Source of the DNA: an uncultured Collinsella sp.
GTDB taxonomy: Bacteria; Actinomycetota; Coriobacteriia; Coriobacteriales; Coriobacteriaceae
DNA: 8,369 nucleotides
Assembly: GCA_902494585.1 (NCBI GenBank)
Contig: CABUUD010000082.1
Location: 1 to 8,369, forward strand
Reading direction: 5' to 3'
Part shown: one piece after another, positions 1 through 6,400 of the stretch
How the letters are laid out: every line of letters starts with the position of its first letter
Position numbering within the stretch: the first letter of the stretch is position 1
Notes under the pieces: generated by a model
What the model was told of the DNA's origin: nothing
Databases searched by the model: none
The model's input: the letters and a program-made list of their open reading frames with translations, nothing else
Position numbers and translations under genes: made by a program

Positions 1-170
1 CGTCAGGGAATTGTAATTGATGGTGAAGGTTCAAAGGTTATTTGCAAAGACTAATTTAAACTTCCAGTTTGCTGCACTCGCTCCTAGCAGGGTTTGGGGC
101 AGGAGGGGCGCAAGAGACGGGAGGGCCGTGTACGCGTTCCTGCGCGAGGACCGCGGGGAGGGACTGCCTG
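1..170. other. Gene-poor left edge, no confident gene
   Basis: No convincing gene is seen here. The + strand frame from base 1 is open for 17 codons and stops with TAA at 52-54 (residues RQGIVIDGEGSKVICKD). This could be the tail of a gene starting outside the window, but an open stretch this short also arises by chance. Bases 80-175 are strikingly G-rich on the + strand and do not read as recognisable protein in any frame that I could interpret. The stretch leads into the recombinase remnant and may be decayed mobile-element sequence. Confidence 0.3.
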
Positions 171-323
171 GGTACGGCGCTTGTCAACTCGGTCTACGTC
201 TTTGATGACCGGGTCGTACTCAATATCAACTTCACGGATGATGCCAAAACGGTCACCCGTGAGGAAGTGTTGGGTTCGAGTGCTGTAGACAATGTTCCAA
301 CATGCTGGGATCGAACTCGCTAG
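171..323 (+). pseudogene. C-terminal remnant of a serine site-specific recombinase
   Basis: The translated stretch includes ALVNSVYVFDDRVVLNINFT followed by DDAKTVTREEV. This closely resembles the extreme C-terminus of large serine recombinases of Firmicutes and Actinobacteria mobile elements, where a (L/F)V(N/D)S(V/I)YVYDD(R/K)(I/V)V...F.(F/Y).D..KT(V/L) block ends the protein. Only about 45 residues are recognisable. The catalytic N-terminal resolvase domain, the recombinase domain and the zinc-ribbon/coiled coil are absent, and the sequence upstream of about 171 does not continue the family in any frame. I therefore read it as a non-functional fragment, not a gene. The family match fades after about base 290. 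The remaining codons to the TAG at 321-323 overlap the antisense 3' end of the DUF523 gene. The family assignment rests on remembered motif patterns. Confidence 0.65.
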
Positions 324-744
324 CCGGAATCACGCGGTACCCGTGACGCAGCAGCAGATCGACAAAAACACCGTTGCCCGCGGTGAGCGTACCGCTAAAG
401 GTGCCATCGTAGACGCGACCCGCACCGCACGAGGGGCTACGGTCCTGCAAGACGCACACAGCTATCTCGGACGGACCGCCTGCCTGCTCACACATATCGA
501 GCGCACGTTGGGCACCAAGGCGATACTCGCGATCGACCGAGATGCCCTCGCAGGTACGAACCTCGCCGTTAACAATCTCGGACGGCTTGCGCGGCGTGGG
601 CAGGCCGCCAAAGACCTCAGGGCACACCAAGAGTACCTCGGTCCCTGTGCGTTCGCACGCTTCAACCAGCTCGCGATGGTAGTTATCGAGCCCGTTATAC
701 TTGCAGCTCTCGCCCATCAAGCAGGCACTTACCACGATTTTCAT
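253..744 (-). CDS. DUF523 family protein (YbbK-like)
   Basis: A 163-residue protein of the DUF523 family, whose biochemical role is not established. It shows the family hallmarks: an N-terminal SACLMGESCKYNG block (Cys8, Cys14), VCPEVFGGLPTPRKPSEI (Cys41) and LQDRSPSCG (Cys106). The conserved cysteines suggest metal or Fe-S binding, but that is inference. I chose the ATG at 744 because GGGAGAG lies about 6 bases upstream; the in-frame TTG at 750 would sit directly against that ribosome site. The normal family core ends around GYRVIPASEF (residues 135-144). The last 15 or so residues are encoded antisense to the recombinase remnant, so the native C-terminus may have been replaced by read-through into foreign sequence. 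The gene lies downstream of ftsH on the same strand, 76 bases away and beyond a strong hairpin, so co-transcription is uncertain. Confidence 0.88.
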   Translation of the reverse strand: MKIVVSACLMGESCKYNGLDNYHRELVEACERTGTEVLLVCPEVFGGLPTPRKPSEIVNGEVRTCEGISVDREYRLGAQRALDMCEQAGGPSEIAVCVLQDRSPSCGAGRVYDGTFSGTLTAGNGVFVDLLLRHGYRVIPASEFDPSMLEHCLQHSNPTLPHG

Positions 745-763
745 ATACAACTCTCCCTACGCA

Positions 764-802
764 AATCGCCCCATTTGAGATGGACACTCAAATGGGGCGA
801 TT
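764..802 (-). terminator. Perfect 16-bp hairpin between ftsH and DUF523
   Basis: Bases 764-779 (AATCGCCCCATTTGAG) are the exact reverse complement of 787-802, with a 7-base loop. The hairpin begins 18 bases beyond the ftsH stop. It ends only about 7 bases before the ribosome site of the DUF523 gene. On the - strand the 3' side is only weakly T-rich (ATTTGCG), so it is not a textbook intrinsic terminator. It could be an ftsH terminator, an mRNA 3'-end stabiliser, or a structure affecting DUF523 translation. Confidence 0.6.
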
Positions 803-820
803 GAGACTGCGCAACCAGTA

Positions 821-2725
821 TTACTGCTGCTTGGGCATCAGCGGATTCTCACGCGTGAGGAGATTCATGAACTCCTCGCCCGTGATCGTCTCCTTCTTGT
901 ACAGATAACGAGCCAGCTCGTGCAGCTTAAACTTGTTCTCCTTCAGGATCTGCAGGGCGCGATCGTGCGCATCCTCGATCAGCTTGGCGACAATTGCGTC
1001 CACGCGCTCGGCCGTACCGGGGGCGCAGGTGAGCGACGTGTCCTGGTTGAGGTACGCATTCTGAACGGTACCGAGCGCCATCATGCCAAACTCGTCGGAC
1101 ATACCAAAGCGCGTCACCATGTTACGGGCGAGCTTGGTGGCCTGCTCGATATCGTTGGCGGCGCCGGTCGTCATCTCACCAAAGATGAGCTCCTCGGCGG
1201 CACGTCCGCCGCAGTAGACGGCGAGCTTGTCCAGGACCTCCTGGCGTGTGGTCAGGAAGCGCTCATCCTCCTCAACCTGCATGGTATAGCCCAGAGCGCC
1301 GCTCGTGCGCGGCACGATGGTAATCTTGGTGACCGGCGCAGACCCCTTCTGGCGGGCGGCGACGATAGCATGGCCGATCTCGTGGTAGGAAACGACCTGC
1401 TTCTCGTGGTCGGACAGCACCGTGGACTTACGCTGCTGTCCGGCGATAACGACCTCCACCGACTCCTCAAAATCGTCCTGCGTGGCACGCTTGCGCCCCT
1501 CGCGGACGGCACGTAGGGCGCCCTCGTTGATGATGTTGGCCAGGTCGGCGCCCGAGGCGCCGGGCGTGGCGCGGGCAATCGCGGATAGGTCGATCGGTGG
1601 CTGCGTCTTCACGCTCTTCGCATGCAGCTCGAGGATGTTCTTACGGCCGGTCAGGTCGGGCAGCTCGACGGGGATGCGGCGGTCAAAACGACCGGGGCGC
1701 AGCAAGGCCGGGTCAAGGCTGTCGGGGCGGTTGGTAGCGGCGAGGACGACGATACCCTTGTGGTTATCGAAGCCGTCCATCTCGGTCAGCAACTGGTTGA
1801 GCGTTTGCTCGCGCTCGTCGTTGCCGCTAAAGCCGCCGCCGTCACGCTTTTTGCCGATGGTATCGATCTCGTCGATAAACACAATGCACGGGGCCTTTTC
1901 CTTGGCCTGCTTAAACAGGTCGCGAACCTTGGCGGCGCCGCGGCCGACAAACATCTCGACGAACTCAGAACCCGAAATGCTAAAGAACGGAACGCCCGCC
2001 TCACCGGCAACGGCCTTGGCGAGCAGGGTTTTACCGGTACCCGGAGGGCCGACAAGGAGGGCACCGCGCGGCAGCTTGGCGCCAATTTCCTCGTAGCGCT
2101 GCGGCTTCTCCAGAAAGTCGACGACCTCCTTAAGGGATTCCTTGGCCTCTTCCTGGCCTGCAACATCCTTAAAGGTCACGCCCACATCTTTGGAGGCGAT
2201 AACGCGAGCGCCGGACTTACCCAGTCCGCCACCGCCAAAGCCGCCGCCGAAGTTCATCGACGGGCCGTCATCGCCCATGGCCTTCTTCATGCGGCGGTTG
2301 AGCCACCAGCCGATGAGGAAGAAAATCGCCATGGGAAGGATGAGCGTGAGCAGGTAGTAGGTCATCAGACCCGAGTTTTTATCGGGAACGACCGACTCCA
2401 GGGACGCACCGGATTCAAGCACACGATCGGTAAAGCCCGCGTCATTCGGCACGCCGGTCGTCTTGTAGGCGATGTTCTCATCCTCGCCCTTTTTGGTGTA
2501 ATAAATCGTGTAATCGTCCGTGTTGTACTCGACCTTGTCAACGCTCTTCTTATCGAGCGCTTTGACAAACGTCGAGTAATCGGTCTTCGTAATCTGCTGC
2601 GTGTGACCGATGTTAGGGAACAGAACGGTCGAGAGCACGAGGTAGACGACGAAGGCGATGAGCACGTAGAGAATCATATTCCGTCTACGTTTGTTGTCAT
2701 CCATCTCCATCAGCTTGAACTCCAT
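821..2725 (-). CDS. ftsH: ATP-dependent zinc metalloprotease FtsH
   Basis: A membrane-anchored AAA+ protease that unfolds and degrades membrane and short-lived cytosolic proteins as a hexamer. At 634 residues it has normal family length. Order of parts: TM1 at about 17-36; an extracytoplasmic domain at about 40-118; TM2 at about 119-142; a Gly-rich linker at about 159-169; Walker A GPPGTGKT at 226-233; pore-loop region FVEMFVGRGAAKVRDLF at 255-271; Walker B IVFIDEID at 281-288; second region of homology with arginine fingers R343 and R346; zinc site HEIGH at 448-452 with D525 in TTGAANDIEQA as the probable third ligand. Two deviations from the usual FtsH: HEIGH instead of HEAGH, and GRGA instead of GVGA in the pore segment. 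No good ribosome site precedes the ATG at 2725. The in-frame ATG at 2710 has GGAG 9 bases upstream, so the protein may start five residues later. It is divergent from cobO with 77 bases between starts. Confidence 0.97.
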   Translation of the reverse strand: MEFKLMEMDDNKRRRNMILYVLIAFVVYLVLSTVLFPNIGHTQQITKTDYSTFVKALDKKSVDKVEYNTDDYTIYYTKKGEDENIAYKTTGVPNDAGFTDRVLESGASLESVVPDKNSGLMTYYLLTLILPMAIFFLIGWWLNRRMKKAMGDDGPSMNFGGGFGGGGLGKSGARVIASKDVGVTFKDVAGQEEAKESLKEVVDFLEKPQRYEEIGAKLPRGALLVGPPGTGKTLLAKAVAGEAGVPFFSISGSEFVEMFVGRGAAKVRDLFKQAKEKAPCIVFIDEIDTIGKKRDGGGFSGNDEREQTLNQLLTEMDGFDNHKGIVVLAATNRPDSLDPALLRPGRFDRRIPVELPDLTGRKNILELHAKSVKTQPPIDLSAIARATPGASGADLANIINEGALRAVREGRKRATQDDFEESVEVVIAGQQRKSTVLSDHEKQVVSYHEIGHAIVAARQKGSAPVTKITIVPRTSGALGYTMQVEEDERFLTTRQEVLDKLAVYCGGRAAEELIFGEMTTGAANDIEQATKLARNMVTRFGMSDEFGMMALGTVQNAYLNQDTSLTCAPGTAERVDAIVAKLIEDAHDRALQILKENKFKLHELARYLYKKETITGEEFMNLLTRENPLMPKQQ

Positions 2726-2802
2726 CTACTGGGGTTGATAATGCTAACTAGAATACCCAACCCGGACGGCGATAAACCGACGCCGGGCACGAAAGGACAG
2801 AG
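2726..2802. promoter_or_regulatory. Divergent ftsH/cobO intergenic region
   Basis: This 77-base gap must hold the start signals of both ftsH (-) and cobO (+). On the + strand TAGAAT at 2749-2754 is a 5/6 match to a -10 box, but no good -35 lies 16-18 bases upstream. For cobO a clear ribosome site AAAGGA (2792-2797) precedes the ATG at 2803. GC-rich complementary segments CCCGG (2761-2765) and CCGGG (2783-2787) could form a leader hairpin. No motif of a cobalamin riboswitch was seen, and the space is too short for one. Confidence 0.4.
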
Positions 2803-3288
2803 ATGGCATCACTTGAAGTCGGCAAGGTTCAGATCTATACGGGCGACGGCAAGGGCAAAACCACGGCTGCGCTGGGATTGGCGATGCGCGCCAAAGGCTA
2901 TGGGCTCGACGTACTCATGCTGCAGTTTGCCAAGAAGCTGCACTGCGCCGAGCACGACGCCGCGCCGCGCCTGGGACTGCGCATTGTGCAGGCCGATCGC
3001 GACACACCCGAGGCCTGCGCCGAGCAGATCATGGAGCTCGCACGCGAGCAGATATCACAGGTCGACGTTCTGATTTTGGACGAACTCGGCGAAGCAATGC
3101 GCCGCGGCTTTGTGATGCGCGAGGATGTCGAAGCGCTGATCGCGATAAAGCCCGCCACGACGGAGCTCGTGCTCACCGGTCGCGGCTTGCTACCCCTCGC
3201 GGACCTCGCCGACCTGGTCACCGAAATGCGCCCCGTCAAACACTACTTCGACGAAGGCCTCCTAGCCCGCCAAGGCATCGAATACTAA
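2803..3288 (+). CDS. cobO: Short corrinoid adenosyltransferase (CobO/BtuR family)
   Basis: ATP:corrinoid adenosyltransferase family, which transfers the adenosyl group of ATP to Co(I) corrinoid to form the coenzyme B12 upper ligand. Evidence: P-loop GDGKGKTT at 14-21, the VLILDELGEA block with LDE at 92-94, TGRG at 125-128 and the C-terminal signature EMRPVKHYFDEG at 141-152, followed by ARQGIEY, the normal family end. The ATG at 2803 is supported by AAAGGA about 5 bases upstream. At 161 residues it is shorter than E. coli BtuR (about 196). The missing part lies between the QF at 41-42 and LDE: this segment appears to lack the Phe/Trp-containing loop known from Salmonella/E. coli CobA to help strip the lower ligand. 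No other cobalamin gene is in the window, so it may act in salvage. Possibly a family member with altered substrate handling; the family call itself is firm. Confidence 0.9.
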   Translation: MASLEVGKVQIYTGDGKGKTTAALGLAMRAKGYGLDVLMLQFAKKLHCAEHDAAPRLGLRIVQADRDTPEACAEQIMELAREQISQVDVLILDELGEAMRRGFVMREDVEALIAIKPATTELVLTGRGLLPLADLADLVTEMRPVKHYFDEGLLARQGIEY

Positions 3289-3289
3289 T

Positions 3290-3373
3290 TGATCCGAAGG
3301 GGACGGAGGAAAACGGATCATCGACATCACGACGGAGAGCAATGATCCGTTTTCCTCCGTCCCCAAGGGATCA
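3290..3373. repeat. Large nested inverted repeat between convergent genes
   Basis: Two 32-base arms, 3290-3321 and 3342-3373, are inverted copies of each other with 29 of 32 positions matching, around a 20-base loop. The three mismatches are adjacent (CCGAA versus CCCTT). Each arm also carries its own ends as an inverted pair (TGATCCG...CGGATCA in the left arm, TGATCC...GGATCA in the right), around a GGGGACGGAGGAAAA core. It starts 1 base after the cobO stop and ends directly at the MATE stop codon. In place it probably acts as a bidirectional transcription terminator. Its nested architecture also fits a REP/MITE-like dispersed element. Confidence 0.8.
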
Positions 3374-4723
3374 TTAGGCAGTAGCGCGGCCGAGCCAGTT
3401 GCCGCTGTGGTGGTAGACGGTGAACATCGTAGCCGTGATGAGCCAGGTTACGGGGTAAACCAGCAGCAAGTGCTCAAGCGACGGATCGAACGGCATAATC
3501 GCAAACACCCAGATCACCCTGAGCACAACGGTGCCAAAAATCGTGAGCAGCATGGGCTGCAAGCTCACGCCGGCACCGCGAATGGAGCCCGACGCGTTTT
3601 CGATAATCGAGAAGATCGCGTAGAACGGCGCAATAAAATGAAGGATCGTCGTGGTGTACGCCGAAATCGAAGCATCGTCGACAAACAGACGCGACAACGG
3701 ACCCGAGAACACCAGCAGCACGGCAGACAGGCCACCAATGAGCATAAACGACAGCACGAGCGACGTATGGTAGCCCTTGCGCATGCGCTCGTAGTTGCGC
3801 GCGCCAAAGTTCTGTGCCGAGAACGTGGTGATCGACACGCCAAGCGCCTCGGTAACCATCCAGACAATGCCATCCAAACGGCCCGAAAGACCCCACGCCG
3901 TGGTGACATCGGCGCCAAACGAGTTGACCGACACCTGAATCAAAACGTTGGAAATCGAATACGCAGCAGACTGAAAGCCAAGCGGCAGACCACACGAGAT
4001 CATGCTCTTACAAATGCCAGGATCAACGCCGAGTTTGGACAGCGAAAGCCGCCACGCACCCGGTGCGTGCATCATGCGAATCACGATCATCGTGGCGTTG
4101 GAGCAAATGGTCAGCGCCACCGCGATGCCGCAGCCCAGAGCCTCCATATGAAGCACGGCAACGAAGATGACATCCAGCACCGCATTAACAAGGCAGCCGG
4201 AAGCGATGATCACAGCAGGTCCGCGCGTGTCGCCCACGGCGCGCAGCAGTGCTGTTCCCATATTGAGCAGCAGCGCCGCAACCATAGCGGCAAAATAGCA
4301 ACGAGCATAGGCCACGCCCTCGGCCAATAATTCATGCGGTGTGTTCATAAGCACCAGCATGGGCTCAACGAACACTATGCCAAGAATCGAGAAAACGATA
4401 CCGCCCACCAGCGCGAGGGTCATGGCCGTATGGACCGAACGACTCAGTCGCTCATCATCGTGCTGGCCAAAATACTGACCGGTAATGACCGCGCAGCCGG
4501 CGCCGACGCCAACGCAAAAGCCAATGCAGAGCTCGGTGAGCACCATCGCGGCTTGAATGCCACCCAGCGCGAGCTTGCCGCCAAACTGGCCGACGATATA
4601 CGTACCGATAAGCGTGTAGGCCTGCTGAAAAAACGAACTAAAAAAGATGGGAACGCACAGCGAAAGAAGCTGCTGCCAAATAACACCCTGCGTTACATCG
4701 ATAGCCGTAGATTTCTTAGCCAC
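3374..4723 (-). CDS. MATE family efflux transporter
   Basis: A polytopic inner-membrane protein of the multidrug and toxic compound extrusion family (NorM/DinF type), exporting organic cations or drugs in exchange for Na+ or H+. At 449 residues it has typical length, and about 12 hydrophobic segments are visible. Recognisable MATE elements include FFQQAYTLIGTYIVG in TM1, NMGTALLRAVGDTRGP at the end of the first repeat, and the second-half block ALGVSITTFSAQNFGARN. I chose the GTG at 4723 because GGGGAGG lies about 4 bases upstream; a TTG at 4756 would extend it by 11 residues (MLFDVCWWGGR) with no ribosome site. The TM1 aspartate common in the family (YNxVDTxxVG) is replaced by glycine (G40). 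The substrate cannot be read from sequence. It lies 125 bases downstream of the RNA methyltransferase gene on the same strand. Confidence 0.92.
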   Translation of the reverse strand: MAKKSTAIDVTQGVIWQQLLSLCVPIFFSSFFQQAYTLIGTYIVGQFGGKLALGGIQAAMVLTELCIGFCVGVGAGCAVITGQYFGQHDDERLSRSVHTAMTLALVGGIVFSILGIVFVEPMLVLMNTPHELLAEGVAYARCYFAAMVAALLLNMGTALLRAVGDTRGPAVIIASGCLVNAVLDVIFVAVLHMEALGCGIAVALTICSNATMIVIRMMHAPGAWRLSLSKLGVDPGICKSMISCGLPLGFQSAAYSISNVLIQVSVNSFGADVTTAWGLSGRLDGIVWMVTEALGVSITTFSAQNFGARNYERMRKGYHTSLVLSFMLIGGLSAVLLVFSGPLSRLFVDDASISAYTTTILHFIAPFYAIFSIIENASGSIRGAGVSLQPMLLTIFGTVVLRVIWVFAIMPFDPSLEHLLLVYPVTWLITATMFTVYHHSGNWLGRATA

Positions 4724-4848
4724 ACGCCCTCCCCACCAGCATACGTCAAACAACAAAACGGCAATTTAAGGCCAAAACCAATAGCAGCTTAGCACCGACC
4801 GGCATCGACCGAAACACCCCGAATCAGAGCCCGGTGCGAACTATCTGC

Positions 4849-5763
4849 CTAGTGATACAAACCCGGCTGGTAGTGATACTCATTGCTCACATGCGGGCAC
4901 AGCTGCCAAAAGGCGACGGCACTCGCCGCGGCCACGTTGAGCGAATCGACCCCGTGCGCCATCGGAATGCGCACGGCCCGGTCGCAGCCCGCGATGGTCT
5001 TGGCGCCCAGGCCGGCACCCTCGGTGCCCATAAAGATTGCCAGGCGGTCAATCTCCTGTAGCGCGGGATCGTCCAACGACACTGAATCGTCCGTCAACGC
5101 CATGGCGGCACACGAAAAACCAGCATCGTGCAGCGCCGCCAGGCCGTCATGCGGCCACACGCGCGCCTCACTGCCAATACGCGTCCACGGCACTTGAAAC
5201 ACGGTCCCCATGCTCACGCGGGCCGAGCGACGGTACAGCGGGTCACAGCACGTAGGGCTCACCAGAATGCCGTCGACATTGAGCGCGGCGGCCGAGCGGA
5301 AAATCGCGCCGACGTTGGTGTGGTCGACAATGCCCTCGAGCACGCACACACGCACCGGACGCTCCCCCGCCGCCTCGACGACGCCGCCCAAGAACTCATC
5401 AACCGGAATCTGCCGCGGGCGACGAAACGCCGCGAGCGCACCGCGCGTCACGTTAAAGCCCGTCAATTGCTCCATGAGCTCCATGGAGGCCACGAACACA
5501 GGAACAGGGCCGGCGTCCTCGCGCACAACCAGGCGCTCAAACAGCGGTATCATCTGGTCGAGCCAGCGTTCGCCCAAAAGAAAGCTCACCGGCTCATATC
5601 CGGCACGCACCGCGCGCTCGATAACCTTGGCACTCTCGGCGATAAAGATGCCCTTTTGCGGCTCCAGCACGCAGCGTAGCTCGCGTTCGGTCAGTCGCAC
5701 GTAGGCATCGAGCCGCTCATCCTCGAGCGAGTCAATTCGCAGCACCTCAACGGCATCAGTCAT
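4849..5763 (-). CDS. TrmH/SpoU-family RNA 2'-O-methyltransferase
   Basis: A SPOUT-class, SAM-dependent methyltransferase acting on the 2'-OH of a tRNA or rRNA nucleotide. The three SpoU motifs are in order in the C-terminal half: motif 1 around DHTNVGAIFRSAAALNVDG (147-165, with N150 and R156), motif 2 IFMGTEGAGL (243-252) and motif 3 VRIPMAHGVDSLNVAAA (264-280). These form the knotted SAM-binding site. The N-terminal part (about 1-135) looks like the substrate-binding domain of rRNA-type members, with the GIFIAES block at 38-44. At 304 residues the length is normal for the rRNA group. The ATG at 5763 has no close Shine-Dalgarno (GAAGGG lies about 15 bases away), but no better start exists. 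The exact target nucleotide is not predictable here. Confidence 0.92.
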   Translation of the reverse strand: MTDAVEVLRIDSLEDERLDAYVRLTERELRCVLEPQKGIFIAESAKVIERAVRAGYEPVSFLLGERWLDQMIPLFERLVVREDAGPVPVFVASMELMEQLTGFNVTRGALAAFRRPRQIPVDEFLGGVVEAAGERPVRVCVLEGIVDHTNVGAIFRSAAALNVDGILVSPTCCDPLYRRSARVSMGTVFQVPWTRIGSEARVWPHDGLAALHDAGFSCAAMALTDDSVSLDDPALQEIDRLAIFMGTEGAGLGAKTIAGCDRAVRIPMAHGVDSLNVAAASAVAFWQLCPHVSNEYHYQPGLYH

Positions 5764-5809
5764 AACAGCAAGCCCGTACCCTTCTTACAGCAGCATCTAT
5801 ATCAAACGA

Positions 5810-5828
5810 GGCGACGCCAGGCGCCGCC
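5810..5828 (-). terminator. Possible weak terminator after folA
   Basis: GGCGACGCC (5810-5818) and GGCGCCGCC (5820-5828) are near inverted repeats with one mismatch and can form a compact GC-rich hairpin. On the - strand, transcribed from folA towards the methyltransferase gene, it is followed by TCGTTTGATAT, a short T-containing tail. It could end or attenuate the thyA-folA transcript. The stem is short and imperfect, so this is tentative. Confidence 0.35.
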
Positions 5829-5872
5829 CCTTCCTCATTCCGACCCGATAATACCGTGGGCAAATAGGAGAT

Positions 5873-6391
5873 TTAAGCATCAACGCGACGATACGTCACG
5901 AACTCATAATCGAGGCCTTCGTCGCCCTCGCCCGCGACAATCGTGGCAACCCCTTCGCGCCGCGCAACTTCCCACGCGGGATCGGCGTCCAAGTCGGGAA
6001 AGTACGTGTCCACGGCATGGGTGCAATGGTTGTGCGTGACCTCGGCCTCGGCGCAATACGGCAAAAACTGCCGATAGACATCGCCGCCGCCGATCACCCA
6101 CGCAACGGGCTCATCGGCAACCGCAGCGAGCGCCTCGTCGATGCTATGCACCACGTCGACGCCCTCGGGGGCAAAGCTCTCGTCGCGGGTAAGCACGATA
6201 TTGCGACGGTTCTTGAGCGGACGCCCACCGGGAAAACTCAGCAGCGTCTTGCGCCCCATGATGACCGGGCAACCCTTGGTGCAGGCCACAAAATGGCGCA
6301 TGTCGGCGCGATTGGACACCACCATGTCGCCCTCGCACCCAATGCCCCAATCGTCACACACGGCGACGATGGCAGATAGCTTACACGTCAT
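5873..6391 (-). CDS. folA: Dihydrofolate reductase
   Basis: Reduces dihydrofolate to tetrahydrofolate with NADPH, recycling the product of ThyA encoded just upstream; it is the target of trimethoprim. The 172 residues show VIMGRKT (43-49), NRRNIVLTR (61-69), VIGGGDVYRQFLP (99-111), VTH (118-120) and TYFPDLD (129-135), all normal DHFR elements. The active-site acid is D30. The usual LPW before it (Pro21-Trp22 of E. coli) is replaced by MVV, so the Met20-loop tryptophan is missing. I chose the ATG at 6391: AGGTGG lies 5 bases upstream and overlaps the thyA stop codon, implying translational coupling. A GTG at 6400, directly after the thyA stop, has no ribosome site. Confidence 0.93.
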   Translation of the reverse strand: MTCKLSAIVAVCDDWGIGCEGDMVVSNRADMRHFVACTKGCPVIMGRKTLLSFPGGRPLKNRRNIVLTRDESFAPEGVDVVHSIDEALAAVADEPVAWVIGGGDVYRQFLPYCAEAEVTHNHCTHAVDTYFPDLDADPAWEVARREGVATIVAGEGDEGLDYEFVTYRRVDA

Positions 6392-6400
6392 GAGCGCCAC

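Noticed and set aside
300..325. tRNA T-loop-like sequence (GGGATCGAACTC), suggesting a tRNA or an attachment site
   Set aside because: The flanking bases do not form a T-stem or acceptor stem, no other tRNA arm is nearby, and the bases encode the SEFDPSM segment of DUF523.
2726..2802. Cobalamin riboswitch upstream of cobO
   Set aside because: The whole gap to ftsH is 77 bases, far shorter than a cobalamin riboswitch, and no B12-box-like sequence was seen.
1622..3073. Long + strand open frame of 483 codons opposite ftsH, running into cobO
   Set aside because: It is the antisense shadow of the unambiguous ftsH gene in GC-rich DNA, with no family motif and no plausible domain structure.
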